From the NCBI GenBank assembly GCA_040878345.1, contig JBBDML010000003.1, positions 62,001 to 126,000 of the forward strand: a DNA stretch of 64,000 nt. The letters are read 5' to 3'. Made by a program: the position numbers and the translations under genes. Shown one piece after another: positions 1 through 8,250 of the stretch (positions within the stretch are counted from its first letter, which is position 1; every line of letters begins with the position of its first letter). The stretch is from ZC4RG35 sp040878345. Its GTDB lineage: Bacteria; Actinomycetota; Acidimicrobiia; Spongiisociales; ZC4RG35. Below the pieces are notes generated by a model, which made no database searches, was not told the origin of the DNA, and saw only the letters and a program-made list of their open reading frames with translations.

Positions 1-168
1 CGGGGATGACACGCTGGCATAGACACCGCTGCTCATCTCGATCCAGGATTGGTTCTCCAGGCGGGCCCTTATGAACCCCCCGCTGGCGCCCAGATCAGTC
101 GCCTGTCGACGACTGATCACTCCATCCTGTTGCCCCATCAGGCCAGCGGTTGCCGCGGCCACTCCCAT
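1..168 (-). CDS. AbiEi-like / DUF559-type protein, N-terminal fragment
   Basis: The frame is open from an ATG at 168 to the left edge, giving 56 residues, so the rest of the gene lies outside the window. The fragment begins MGVAAATAGLMGQQ and continues with GVISRRQATDLG and a VYAS stretch. This matches the small winged-helix domain at the start of AbiEi-family antitoxins and of actinobacterial proteins with a C-terminal DUF559 nuclease-like domain: a lead helix, an ISRRQA recognition segment, then W...GVYA. Family assignment is from recalled patterns on a short piece. Whether a nuclease-like domain follows cannot be seen. Confidence 0.55.
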   Translation of the reverse strand, partial: MGVAAATAGLMGQQDGVISRRQATDLGASGGFIRARLENQSWIEMSSGVYASVSSP

Positions 169-210
169 GGCGCATGCGTATCGCCCCCAGAGGGTCGGGT
201 CAACCCGTTC

Positions 211-255
211 AGCGTGAGCAGATGATGTTGGTCAGCGACGTCATCTACTCACGCT
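211..255. repeat. Palindromic repeat, family 1, copy A
   Basis: Left arm 211-230 and right arm 236-255 are inverted repeats with three mismatches, around a 5-base loop gtcag. The right arm CGACGTCATCTACTCACGCT is identical to the right arm of copy B at 25415-25434. The element ends 12 bases beyond the stop codon of the leftward glnR-like gene, so it would form a hairpin in the 3' end of that transcript. There is no T-run after it in either direction, so it is not a classical Rho-independent terminator. Confidence 0.85.
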
Positions 256-267
256 TCCGCACCGAAC

Positions 268-903
268 TCATCCGAGGCGGTAACCCACCGATCGCACGGT
301 GGTGATCCAGGAGGATCGCTCTCCCCCCAGCTTCGATCGGAGACGCCGGATATGGACGTCGACGGTGCGGGCGCCGCCGTAGTACTCATAACCCCACACC
401 TTGCTGAGGAGCTGCTCACGGGACCAGACCCGGACCGGGTTCTCCACCAGGAACCGCAGCAGCTCGTACTCGACGAAGGTGAGGTCCATCGGCTCGCCGG
501 CCAGGGTGGCCCGGTAGTGGAGGGGGTTGATCTCCAGGTCCTTGAACCGGAGGATCTCGTCTCCGCCGCCCTCGCTGGTGATCCGATGCAACCTGATGCG
601 GAACTCCACCGGGTCGACGGGTGCGACCACGAAGTCGGCCAGCCCGGTCGAGCCTTCGATCAGAGCCAGGTTCTCGGTGGTGATCACCGCCATCACCGGA
701 AGCCCGACCACCTCCAGAACTCGGCCCAGCTCACGGAGCCGGCGCATCGGCTGATCGTCGATCTCGACCACCAGGACGTCGGCCTCGCCGATCGCGGACG
801 ACTCAGGGACGAGCTCGGCGACACCGAGCACCGTTGCTCCCGCAAGGTCGAGGCCGTCGGCGACCTCCTCGGAAGGCGGGTCAGGGAAGACTGCTGCTAT
901 CAC
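268..903 (-). CDS. glnR: GlnR-like orphan OmpR-family response regulator
   Basis: Predicted 211-residue transcription factor. The N-terminal half has the receiver layout, but the phospho-acceptor position reads VVEIDDQP with Glu where Asp is expected, and the usual KPF lysine is missing (VVAPVDP), so phosphorylation is unlikely. The C-terminal half (about 115-211) is a winged helix with WGYEYYGGARTVDVHIRRLR, close to the GlnR signature WGYDFFGGTRTVDV. GlnR is the actinobacterial nitrogen regulator. The GTG start at 903 lies 10 bases after the stop of the glutamine synthetase gene, so the two are probably co-transcribed. Longer upstream reading in this frame overlaps that gene and is not credible. 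Confidence 0.8.
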   Translation of the reverse strand: MIAAVFPDPPSEEVADGLDLAGATVLGVAELVPESSAIGEADVLVVEIDDQPMRRLRELGRVLEVVGLPVMAVITTENLALIEGSTGLADFVVAPVDPVEFRIRLHRITSEGGGDEILRFKDLEINPLHYRATLAGEPMDLTFVEYELLRFLVENPVRVWSREQLLSKVWGYEYYGGARTVDVHIRRLRSKLGGERSSWITTVRSVGYRLG

Positions 904-913
904 GGGACTGTGA

Positions 914-2239
914 TCACAGGATGGGGAGGTAGGTCTCCAGCTCGAACCGGGAGACGTGGTGCTGGTATCGATCCCACTCCGCCCGCTTGTTACGGAGGAA
1001 CCAGTCGAAGACGTGCTCACCGAGCGCCTCGGCGACCAGATCGGACTGCTCCATGAGGTCAAGGGCCTCGGCCAGGGTCTCGGGAAGACGTTTGGCCCCG
1101 GCGGCGGCTCGCTCGGCGGCGGTGAGCCGACTGACATCGGCGGTCACCTCAGGGGGCAGCTCATAACCCTCTTTGATGCCGGCCATCCCCGCAGCCAGGA
1201 TCGACGACAACGCCAGATAGGGGTTGCAGGCGGCATCGGCGGCGCGGTACTCGACCCGCACCGATGACGGCTTCCCCTTCTTCACCGATGGCACCCTGAC
1301 CAGTGCCGACTGGTTGTTTCGGGCCCAAGAGATGTAGATGGGGGCATCATACCCTGCCACCAGCCGCTTGTAGGAGTTCACCCACTGATTGGTGATGGCG
1401 GTTAGCTCGGCGGCATGGCGCAACAGGCCGGCGATGAAGGACTGGCCCACCTTGGAGAGCCCGCCCTGGGTCCCCGGCTCGTGAAAGGCGTTGACGTCAC
1501 CTTCGAAGAGAGAGAGGTGGAGGTGCATCCCCGACCCGTCGTAGTCCTCCAGAGGCTTTGGCATGAATGTGGCGTAGATGCCGCTTTGCAGGGCCACCTC
1601 CTTGACGGTGAGCCGGGAGGTCATGATGTTGTCGGCCATGGTGAGAGCGTCGGTGTAGCGGGCGATGATCTCGTGCTGGCTGGGCGCCACTTCGTGATGC
1701 GAGTGCTCGATCGGGATCCCGATCTGCTCCAAGGCGTTGATGGTCTTGCGGCGGTATTCCTGGGCCCCGTCGAGGGGGGTCAGATCGAAGTAGCCACCAT
1801 GGTCGAGCACCTTCGGCTCGGGCCCCGAGTCCTCGAAGTAGAAGTACTCCAACTCCGGGGCGGCGTAGAACGTGTACCCCAACTCGCTCGCCCTGTCGAG
1901 GTTGCGTTTCAGGACCACCCGCGGATCCCCCGAGAACGGCTCGCCATCGGGGGTGTAGATGTCGCAGAACATCCTGGCCACCTGCTCCTCGGTCCTCCAT
2001 GGGAGGACGGCGAAGGTCGATGGGTCGGGCTTGGCCAGCATGTCGGCCTCTTGGATCCGGGCGTAGCCGTCGATCGACGAGCCGTCGAATGTCATTCCCT
2101 CGTCGAAGGCGACCTCGAGCTCGGCGGGGCTGATCGACACCGACTTGAGGAAACCCTGGACGTCGGTGAACCAGAGCCTGATGAAGCGGATCCCTCGCTC
2201 CTCGACGGTGCGAAGCACGTACTCCGCCTGCTTGCTCAT
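914..2239 (-). CDS. glnA2: Type I glutamine synthetase, GlnA2-like
   Basis: Predicted cytoplasmic enzyme joining glutamate and ammonia with ATP. It has 441 residues from the ATG at 2239, which follows the whiB stop by two bases; an AGGA lies about 10 bases upstream. Landmarks are the N-terminal RFIRLWFTDVQGFLKS, MTFDGSSI, HHEVAPSQHEI, the GSGMHLHLSLF substrate segment, NSYKRLV and a C-terminal FDWFLRNKRAEWDRY. The overall wording closely follows mycobacterial GlnA2. The tail lacks the NLYELPPEE adenylylation region typical of the main GlnA1, so control by adenylylation is unlikely. It may be a biosynthetic or a gamma-glutamyl ligase-type paralogue. Confidence 0.9.
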   Translation of the reverse strand: MSKQAEYVLRTVEERGIRFIRLWFTDVQGFLKSVSISPAELEVAFDEGMTFDGSSIDGYARIQEADMLAKPDPSTFAVLPWRTEEQVARMFCDIYTPDGEPFSGDPRVVLKRNLDRASELGYTFYAAPELEYFYFEDSGPEPKVLDHGGYFDLTPLDGAQEYRRKTINALEQIGIPIEHSHHEVAPSQHEIIARYTDALTMADNIMTSRLTVKEVALQSGIYATFMPKPLEDYDGSGMHLHLSLFEGDVNAFHEPGTQGGLSKVGQSFIAGLLRHAAELTAITNQWVNSYKRLVAGYDAPIYISWARNNQSALVRVPSVKKGKPSSVRVEYRAADAACNPYLALSSILAAGMAGIKEGYELPPEVTADVSRLTAAERAAAGAKRLPETLAEALDLMEQSDLVAEALGEHVFDWFLRNKRAEWDRYQHHVSRFELETYLPIL

Positions 2240-2241
2240 GG

Positions 2242-2526
2242 CTATGCGGTCCTGCGCCTGGCCGTCAGCCACTTGCGACGAAGCGACTTCCGCTCCTCCT
2301 CGGTGGTCCCACCCCAGATCCCGGAGATCTGGTTGGTCTCGAAGGCATACTCGAGGCAGGCCTCGTTGACCTGGCAGACGGTACAGATCGCCTTCGCCTT
2401 GTCGATGAGCCCTGGAGTGGTCTCATTGGTCGGGAAGAAGACGCTGTTGGGGTACCCGGCGCAGGCGGCCCGCTCTTTCCAGTCGGCCGCCAGGCCGGTT
2501 GCGAGGTCGGGAGGCCCGTACGTCAC
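2242..2526 (-). CDS. WhiB-family iron-sulfur transcription factor
   Basis: 94 residues with the four conserved cysteines of the Wbl family: one in RAACAGYP near residue 22, two in ICTVC, one in ACLEYA. The family turn GIWGG follows, then a basic tail RKSLRRKW and TARRR. Wbl proteins carry a redox- or NO-sensitive 4Fe-4S cluster and act with sigma factors; they occur almost only in Actinobacteria. It is the first gene of a leftward operon with the glutamine synthetase and glnR-like genes. The start is GTG at 2526; a palindrome overlaps it and no strong ribosome site is visible. Confidence 0.92.
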   Translation of the reverse strand: MTYGPPDLATGLAADWKERAACAGYPNSVFFPTNETTPGLIDKAKAICTVCQVNEACLEYAFETNQISGIWGGTTEEERKSLRRKWLTARRRTA

Positions 2527-2545
2527 CTGCCAAGTTTGGCCAGGT
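2525..2545. promoter_or_regulatory. Palindrome over the whiB start
   Basis: Arms ACCTGCCAA and TTGGCCAGGT pair over nine positions with one bulged base and a 2-base centre. It lies at the 5' end of the whiB-glnA2-glnR operon and overlaps the GTG start, as an operator or a translational control site would. I could not match it to a known GlnR or WhiB box. Confidence 0.4.
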
Positions 2546-2588
2546 CAACCATCAGTTACAAAACGAATTTTCCCGGACTCCCGCCCGG

Positions 2589-3365
2589 TCAGTCGGCGTC
2601 GAGCGGCCGATCACGGCCGGTGAAGACCGACACCATCAAGAAGATGAGCGCCAGAGCCCCCACTGCGGCTGCGATTTTGGCGGTGAGGGTCTCGAGCGGC
2701 TCGGAGACGATCTCGACGAAACCGAACCCGTCGCAGGTCGCGGCGAACCCGCCCACCTTGTAGGCACCTCTCATTTCGTCTATCGGTATGCCTCGCTCGT
2801 CGGCGTAGTCGGTGATGTTGGCTACGTCGCCGGCGTTGACGGTGCTCCCGCCGTCATTGGCTTCGTGGCCCGAGTCGAGGGGCACTGGGAAGCCCCCGAG
2901 GTCGACCCAGATCTCCCAGTCGTAGTCCATGAAGGGCTGGGGTGAGGTGGCTGCCCAGATCAGACCGGCGTCCGGGTCGATCTCGAAGGGGCTCCGGCGA
3001 CTCGAGTTGACGACGGTGGTGGTGTCGATAGCGCTCTCGGCGATCACCTGACAACCGCCGTTGAGCTCTCCCACCTCGTCGATCGCTGCCAACCCGGTGG
3101 CACCCCAGGCTGCCATCGCCGCCAGGAGGACCAAGACGATGGTCATCGGGCCGGCGGACGCAGCCCTCCCGATGCCGGTGAGGAGGACGCCGATGCCGCC
3201 AAGGACCGCGGGGAGGAGGAAGACGGTGAGCTTGTCGAGGGGCCAGATGCCCTGCTGCTGGAGGAGCACCGCGGCGGCAAGCCCGATGACCACTCCGAGG
3301 ATGCCACCGCTCACCGGTCTCGCCTTCGGCATGGCGCTGACGTCGTCTGTCTTCGGTTCTGCCAT
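2589..3365 (-). CDS. Membrane protein of unknown function
   Basis: 258 residues. Three hydrophobic segments lie near the N-terminus (about 20-37, 45-65 and 72-95), followed by a large extracytoplasmic region of about 120 residues and a last membrane segment near 230-248 (AAAVGALALIFLMVSVF). The soluble region contains two cysteines (GGCQVI and ATCDG) that could form a disulfide. I do not recognise a family. It is transcribed leftward just before whiB, 62 bases away, and divergently from the TetR gene. Confidence 0.75.
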   Translation of the reverse strand: MAEPKTDDVSAMPKARPVSGGILGVVIGLAAAVLLQQQGIWPLDKLTVFLLPAVLGGIGVLLTGIGRAASAGPMTIVLVLLAAMAAWGATGLAAIDEVGELNGGCQVIAESAIDTTTVVNSSRRSPFEIDPDAGLIWAATSPQPFMDYDWEIWVDLGGFPVPLDSGHEANDGGSTVNAGDVANITDYADERGIPIDEMRGAYKVGGFAATCDGFGFVEIVSEPLETLTAKIAAAVGALALIFLMVSVFTGRDRPLDAD

Positions 3366-3451
3366 CTCTTTGCCTCCGTGCCGAAACTACACGCCAAGCC
3401 CGCGCTGATGCGTCTCTCTGTTGTTCCCTGACCCGGGATAGCCTGGTCTCG

Positions 3452-4069
3452 ATGCCGCGGATCCGTGCCAGCACCATCGATGAGCACAAGGCCCTCACTC
3501 GGTCCTCGTTGCTAGCCGCTGCACGCAGCCTGATCGAGGAACAGGAGACCGCCGAGATCCCGCTCGGTGAAGTGGCCTTGGCGGCAGGGGTGGGGAGAAC
3601 CACCTTCTACGATTACTTCACCGACAGGGACGACGTGATCGCCGCCCTGGTGGAGGAGGAGCTGCCGGTCATCCTGGATGCGTTGATCGCCTCGGTCAGC
3701 ACCGAGCTGTCGGTCGTCGACCGGCTGGCGACCCTGGCCACACGCACCGTCGAGTTCGTCGCCACCGATCGGGTGTTCGGGGTGATCCTCCATCGCGAGG
3801 CAGGCAGGCTGGGGGCGGATGCCCAGGCACGGATCAGGGAATCCCACGCCCAGCTCTCGGCGGAGATGACCGGGCTCTACCTGGCAGGAGTCAGGAGCGG
3901 TGCGTTCAGGGAGATGCCGCCGGCGGTGGCCGGCCGGCTGATCCAGGACACCATCATGTCGGGGGCGCGGCTTCTCATATCCGGCTCGGCGGGTGTCGAC
4001 GAAGTGGTGGGCCATACACAGCGATTCCTCCTCGGAGGACTCGGCCATGTCCCGTTAACGACCGCGTAA
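3452..4069 (+). CDS. TetR-family transcriptional regulator
   Basis: 205 residues. The N-terminal DNA-binding domain is clear: LAAARSLIEEQ, then the helix-turn-helix GEVALAAGVGRTTFYDYFTDRDDVIAAL. The rest is the helical ligand-binding domain typical of the family. It lies directly upstream of ppk1 (18 bases) and divergent from the membrane protein gene, so either may be a target; no operator was identified. Ligand unknown. Confidence 0.92.
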   Translation: MPRIRASTIDEHKALTRSSLLAAARSLIEEQETAEIPLGEVALAAGVGRTTFYDYFTDRDDVIAALVEEELPVILDALIASVSTELSVVDRLATLATRTVEFVATDRVFGVILHREAGRLGADAQARIRESHAQLSAEMTGLYLAGVRSGAFREMPPAVAGRLIQDTIMSGARLLISGSAGVDEVVGHTQRFLLGGLGHVPLTTA

Positions 4070-4087
4070 CCACCGTCCGATAATGAT

Positions 4088-6172
4088 GTGTCCAACAACT
4101 CGTTCACCATTTACGGAACTATGAGCCCGACAACGTCTGACCGCTACCTGAATCGCGAGCTGTCCTGGCTCGAGTTCAACCGCCGCGTCCTGGCTCTCAC
4201 TGCCCGCGAAGACTTCCCGGTGCTGGAGAAGGCCAAGTTCCTCGCCATTTGGGCATCGAACATGGACGAGTTCTTCCAGGTCAGGGTGGCGGGCCTCAAG
4301 GAGCAGATGGCACACGGGCTGCGGGCGGTCACACCCGACGCGATGACCCCGGCCCAGCAATTGGCTGCCATCAAAGACGAGGTCGACACGCAGTACGAAG
4401 AGGTCTCCAAGCGGTTCATGGCCGAGTTGGCGCCGGCGTTGTCGGCCGAAGGGATCGTGTTCAGCGACTACTCGACCCTCGACGCCGAGGATCGCGATTT
4501 CCTCGACACCCAGTTCCGGGAGCTGGTCTTCCCGGTGGTCACCCCTCTTGCTGTCGACCCTTCGCACCCGTTTCCCTACATCTCCAACCTCTCGCTCAAC
4601 CTCGCCATCGTGGTCCGCAACCCGGAGACCGGGATCTCGAAGTTCGCCAGGGTCAAGATCCCACCGGTCCTGCCTCGTTTCGTGGTTCTGCCCGACGGTG
4701 AGCGGTTCGTCCCGCTGGAACAGGTGATCGCGGCCCACATCGAGTCCCTCTTCCCCGGGATGGAGGTCTTGCGCCACCACGCTTTCAGGGTCACTCGCAA
4801 CGCCGACTTCGAAGTGGAGGAGGATGAGGGTGGCGACCTCCTGATGGCCATCGAGTCCGAGCTCACCCAGCGGCGGTTCGGTCGCATGGTCCGGCTCGAA
4901 ATCCAGCCCGACATGCCGGAGGACATCCTGGACCTCCTGATGCGGGAGATGGGGGCAGGTGTCGAGGACGTCTACCGGGTGGAGGGGCCACTCGACATGT
5001 CGGGACTGTGGAGCCTCTTCGACCTGGAGCAGCCCGAGCTCAAATTCGATCCGTTCGTCGGGGTGGTCCCAGCCCGGCTCTCGTCGCCGCTTCCCGAAAC
5101 ATTCGACGTCTTCGAGGTCATCCGTCAAGGCGACCTGCTGGTCCATCATCCCTACGACTCCTTCGGCTCGACGGTGGAGCTGTTCCTCAGCCGTGCCGCC
5201 AAGGACCCCGACGTGCTCGCCATCAAGGTGACCTTGTATCGGACCACCAAGGACAGCCAGATCATGCGGGCCCTGATCGAGGCCGCCGAGGATGGCAAGC
5301 AGGTGGTCGCCCTGGTCGAGCTCAAGGCCAGGTTCGACGAGGAGCGCAACATCGAATGGGCGCAACGGCTCGAGGACGCCGGGGTGCACGTCATGTACGG
5401 GGTGGTGGGGCTGAAGACCCACACCAAAGTGGCCCTGGTGATGAGGCGCGAAGGTGAGAAGGTGGTCCGCTACGCCCACATCGGCACCGGCAACTACAAC
5501 GAGCGGACCGCCCGCTCGTATGAGGACATCGGGGTGTTCTCGGTCGACGCCGATCTCGGGGCCGACCTCTCCGACCTGTTCAACTACTTGACCGGGTACA
5601 GCCGACAACGGGCCTATCGGAAGATGGCGGTGTCACCGGATGGCATCAGGAGTCGGATCATGGACTTGATCGCCGCCGAGACAGGTCGGCCCGACGGCCA
5701 TATCACGATGAAGATGAACTCTCTGGTCGATGCCGGGATCATCGACGCCCTCTATGCGGCTTCCCAGGCCGGGACGCGCGTCGAGTTGATCGTGCGCGGG
5801 ATCTGCTGCCTGAGGGCCGGGGTGCCCGGTCTCTCCGAGAACATCACGGTTCGCTCCATAGTGGGGCGGTATCTGGAGCACTCCCGCATCTACCGGTTCG
5901 GTTCCCGGGGCCGAGAGCGGCATTACTACATCGGGTCGGCCGACATGATGCCGCGCAACCTGGATCACCGGGTGGAGGCACTGGCACCGATCACGGATCC
6001 CGATCTTCAGTTCAGGCTGGACGAGATCCTCGACGTGACCCTCTCCGACGACAACCTGGCATGGGAGATGATGCACGACGGCTCCTGGCGGCGTGTCGGC
6101 CAGCGCAGCGAGATCGACGCCCATGTCGCCCTTCAGATTCTGGCCTTGGCCCGGGCCACGGCGCACATCTAG
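4088..6172 (+). CDS. ppk1: Polyphosphate kinase 1
   Basis: Makes polyphosphate from the gamma-phosphate of ATP, reversibly. Full-length at up to 694 residues. N-terminal domain: RYLNRELSWLEFNRRVL and SNMDEFFQVRVAGLKEQ. Head domain: VTPLAVDPSHPFPYISNLSLNL. Phospholipase D-like catalytic domains: LVHHPYDSF, the autophosphorylated-His region GLKTHTKVALV, then HIGTGNYNERTARSYEDIG and a C-terminal RERHYYIGSADMMPRNLDHRVE. Start is either GTG 4088 or ATG 4121; GGA lies five bases before the latter and conserved homology begins just after it. It stands beside the pst operon, fitting co-regulation by phosphate. Confidence 0.96.
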   Translation: MSNNSFTIYGTMSPTTSDRYLNRELSWLEFNRRVLALTAREDFPVLEKAKFLAIWASNMDEFFQVRVAGLKEQMAHGLRAVTPDAMTPAQQLAAIKDEVDTQYEEVSKRFMAELAPALSAEGIVFSDYSTLDAEDRDFLDTQFRELVFPVVTPLAVDPSHPFPYISNLSLNLAIVVRNPETGISKFARVKIPPVLPRFVVLPDGERFVPLEQVIAAHIESLFPGMEVLRHHAFRVTRNADFEVEEDEGGDLLMAIESELTQRRFGRMVRLEIQPDMPEDILDLLMREMGAGVEDVYRVEGPLDMSGLWSLFDLEQPELKFDPFVGVVPARLSSPLPETFDVFEVIRQGDLLVHHPYDSFGSTVELFLSRAAKDPDVLAIKVTLYRTTKDSQIMRALIEAAEDGKQVVALVELKARFDEERNIEWAQRLEDAGVHVMYGVVGLKTHTKVALVMRREGEKVVRYAHIGTGNYNERTARSYEDIGVFSVDADLGADLSDLFNYLTGYSRQRAYRKMAVSPDGIRSRIMDLIAAETGRPDGHITMKMNSLVDAGIIDALYAASQAGTRVELIVRGICCLRAGVPGLSENITVRSIVGRYLEHSRIYRFGSRGRERHYYIGSADMMPRNLDHRVEALAPITDPDLQFRLDEILDVTLSDDNLAWEMMHDGSWRRVGQRSEIDAHVALQILALARATAHI

Positions 6173-6187
6173 AGCCCAGCCCAAAAC

Positions 6188-6209
6188 GTTCATCTCACGT
6201 TCACCCTCA
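6188..6209 (+). promoter_or_regulatory. PHO box before pstS
   Basis: Two adjacent 11-base units, GTTCATCTCAC and GTTCACCCTCA, stand in direct repeat with no gap, the arrangement of PhoP boxes in actinobacteria (GTTCAYC-type units). The site is about 100 bases before the pstS start in the ppk1-pstS intergenic region. The PhoP/RegX3-like regulator at 10830-11537 is the natural candidate to bind it. Binding is inference. Confidence 0.75.
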
Positions 6210-6292
6210 CCTCCCCGGGGGGTCATCCCGCTTCCCTACCTTCGGAGCCGGTTGTGGATGTCTCCACGGCCCCAGGTCGGCCTGGTGTCCCT

Positions 6293-6300
6293 AGAAGGAG
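6293..6300 (+). promoter_or_regulatory. Strong ribosome-binding site of pstS
   Basis: AGAAGGAG ends 10 bases before the ATG at 6311. It fixes the pstS start and is stronger than most sites in the window, as expected for a highly expressed binding protein. Confidence 0.75.
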
Positions 6301-6310
6301 TTGACCGGGA

Positions 6311-7294
6311 ATGAGAATGCGTCTTGCTCGCGTAATTGCCCTCGTCGGAGCCCTGGCCCTCGTTATGGCCGCCTGTTCGCCCTCGAGCGATGATGACCCC
6401 GGCACGACGGATGGTGGCAATGGAGGTGACTTGACGGGCGAGGTGCGGCTGGACGGCTCCAGCACCGTCGGACCCCTCTCCGAGGTTGCCGCCGAGCTGT
6501 ATATGACCGAGTCACAGCCGAACGTGAGGGTGACCGTCGCGATCTCCGGCACCGGAGGTGGCTTCGAGAAGTTCTGCATTGGTGAAACCGACGGCAACAA
6601 CTCGTCCCGTCCGATCGATGAGGATGAGATCGCGATCTGCACCGAGAACGACATCGGCTTCGACTTCATCCAGGTTGCCAACGATGCCCTGTCACTCGTC
6701 GTAAACGCGGAGTTCCCGTTGGATTGCATGACGGTGGCTCAGGTGAGCCAGATCTGGGACGAGGGATCATCCGTGGAGACCTGGGGCGATATCGATGGCC
6801 TCGACCTCCCTGCGGAGGTCGCCGCACAATCGATCACCGTTTACGGACCGGGGTCGGATTCAGGGACGTTCGACTTCTTCACCGAGGCCATCAACGGCGA
6901 TTCGGGCCGCATCCGCAACAACTACATTGACATCGGTGAGGACGATCTTGCTGCCGTGAGGGCGGTTGAGGGCGATGTCTACGCAATGGGCTACATCCCG
7001 TTCTCCTACTACCAAGAGGCTGGGGACGCGGTCAAGGCGTTGGGAATAGACGATGGCAACGGCTGCGTCGAGGCCACCGCCGACAACGTGCAGAGCGGGA
7101 CCTACACGCCGCTGGGCCGAGGACTTTTCGTCTACTTCAGCGACACCGCGCTGAGCCGGCCCGAGGTGCTCGACTTCGCCGAGTTCTACGTTGACAATGC
7201 GCCGACAATTGCCGAGCTAGCCGAGTTCGTGGCGATGACGGAAGAGCAACTTGTGGAGCAGCGTGCCAAGGTCGCTGCGCTTGCCGGCGGCTGA
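6311..7294 (+). CDS. pstS: Phosphate ABC transporter substrate-binding lipoprotein PstS
   Basis: 327 residues. A lipoprotein signal peptide ends in LALVMAAC (Cys about 22), followed by an acidic, Gly-rich linker. Phosphate-contacting segments typical of PstS are present: DGSSTVGPLSE, ISGTGGGFEKFCIGETDGNNSSRPI and GPGSDSGTFDFFTEAI. It captures phosphate outside the membrane for PstCAB. It is first gene of the pst operon behind the PHO box, and its stop overlaps the pstC start (TGATG). Confidence 0.96.
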   Translation: MRMRLARVIALVGALALVMAACSPSSDDDPGTTDGGNGGDLTGEVRLDGSSTVGPLSEVAAELYMTESQPNVRVTVAISGTGGGFEKFCIGETDGNNSSRPIDEDEIAICTENDIGFDFIQVANDALSLVVNAEFPLDCMTVAQVSQIWDEGSSVETWGDIDGLDLPAEVAAQSITVYGPGSDSGTFDFFTEAINGDSGRIRNNYIDIGEDDLAAVRAVEGDVYAMGYIPFSYYQEAGDAVKALGIDDGNGCVEATADNVQSGTYTPLGRGLFVYFSDTALSRPEVLDFAEFYVDNAPTIAELAEFVAMTEEQLVEQRAKVAALAGG

Positions 7295-8250
7295 TGACGG
7301 CTCCGACGTTCGAGGTCTCCGGCACTGTCGCTGACAAGCGACGGTTGCTGGAGGCCTCCAGTCCCCGTTACGGGGAAAGGGCCATCAAGGCTTTCCTGGC
7401 CCTGTGTGGCGCTCTCTCGGTGGCCGTGACCACGGCGATCGTCGTGTCGCTCGTGTTTCCATCCATCGACTTCTTCCGGGAAGTCTCGGTCGTCGAGTTC
7501 CTCACTGGGACTCTCTGGGCACCGTCCTTCGCCAACGCCAGCTTCGGTGTGTTGCCGATCTTGGTCGGGACATTGATGGTGGCTGTCATCTCGCTGCTGG
7601 TCGCGATCCCGATCGGTCTTCTCTCCGCGGTCTATCTCTCGGAGTACGCGCCTGCTGGAGCCCGCAGAGTCGTCAAGCCCGTCCTGGAAGTGTTGGCCGG
7701 GATCCCAACAGTGGCCATCGGGTTGTTCGCATTCTGGTTCATCCGCCCGGTCGCCGAAGCATTGCTCCCATTCCTGCCTTGGCAGGGCCCTTTTTCGATC
7801 GGAGTGGCGTCGTTGGGCGTGGGTTTGTTGATCGTCCCGATCATCACCTCGGTCTCAGACGATGCGATGCGAGCGGTACCGAGGGCTCTGAGGGAGGGCG
7901 CATACGCCCTGGGAGCAACCAAATTCGAGGTCTCGACAAGAGTCGTCTTCCCGGCCGCCATTTCCGGGATAGTCGCGGCGATCGTGCTCGGGGGCTCACG
8001 GGCAGTTGGGGAGACAATGGTTGTACTGATCGCGGCCGGAGCGGGCAACCCGTTCCTGACGTTTGACCCGACGAAGGGTGTCCAGACGATGACCGCGTTC
8101 ATCGCCGGAAGGGCGACGGGAGACATCGCGACCGGCACGGTCGACTACGACACGATCTTCGCCGTGGGGTTGCTGCTCTTCCTCATGACACTGGTCCTCA
8201 ACATGATCTCGATCAGATTCGTGCGACGCTTCAGAGAGGTGTACGAATAG
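7294..8250 (+). CDS. pstC: Phosphate ABC transporter permease PstC
   Basis: 318 residues, about six membrane segments. The first is near 35-55; the core begins with GVLPILVGTLMVAVISLLVAIPIGLLSAVYLSEYAP. The ABC-contacting EAA-like loop reads ALREGAYALGATKFEVSTRVVFPAAISGIVA. It pairs with PstA to form the channel. It starts one base inside pstS and its stop overlaps the pstA start, so translation of the series is probably coupled. Confidence 0.95.
   Translation: MTAPTFEVSGTVADKRRLLEASSPRYGERAIKAFLALCGALSVAVTTAIVVSLVFPSIDFFREVSVVEFLTGTLWAPSFANASFGVLPILVGTLMVAVISLLVAIPIGLLSAVYLSEYAPAGARRVVKPVLEVLAGIPTVAIGLFAFWFIRPVAEALLPFLPWQGPFSIGVASLGVGLLIVPIITSVSDDAMRAVPRALREGAYALGATKFEVSTRVVFPAAISGIVAAIVLGGSRAVGETMVVLIAAGAGNPFLTFDPTKGVQTMTAFIAGRATGDIATGTVDYDTIFAVGLLLFLMTLVLNMISIRFVRRFREVYE

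Noticed and set aside
2546..2588. GlnR boxes before whiB
   Set aside because: No two GTNAC-N6-GAAAC-type units with correct spacing could be found; only loose single matches.
4102..4120. A second PHO box before ppk1
   Set aside because: Only one GTTCACC unit is clear; the adjacent 11 bases do not match, and it is only 19 bases from the likely ATG.
4055..5608. A 517-codon leftward open frame opposite ppk1
   Set aside because: High GC makes long opposite-strand frames; the peptide is a low-complexity shadow and ppk1 is unmistakable on the other strand. Similar shadows at 29117-30733, 45970-47637 and 47573-49234 were dropped for the same reason.
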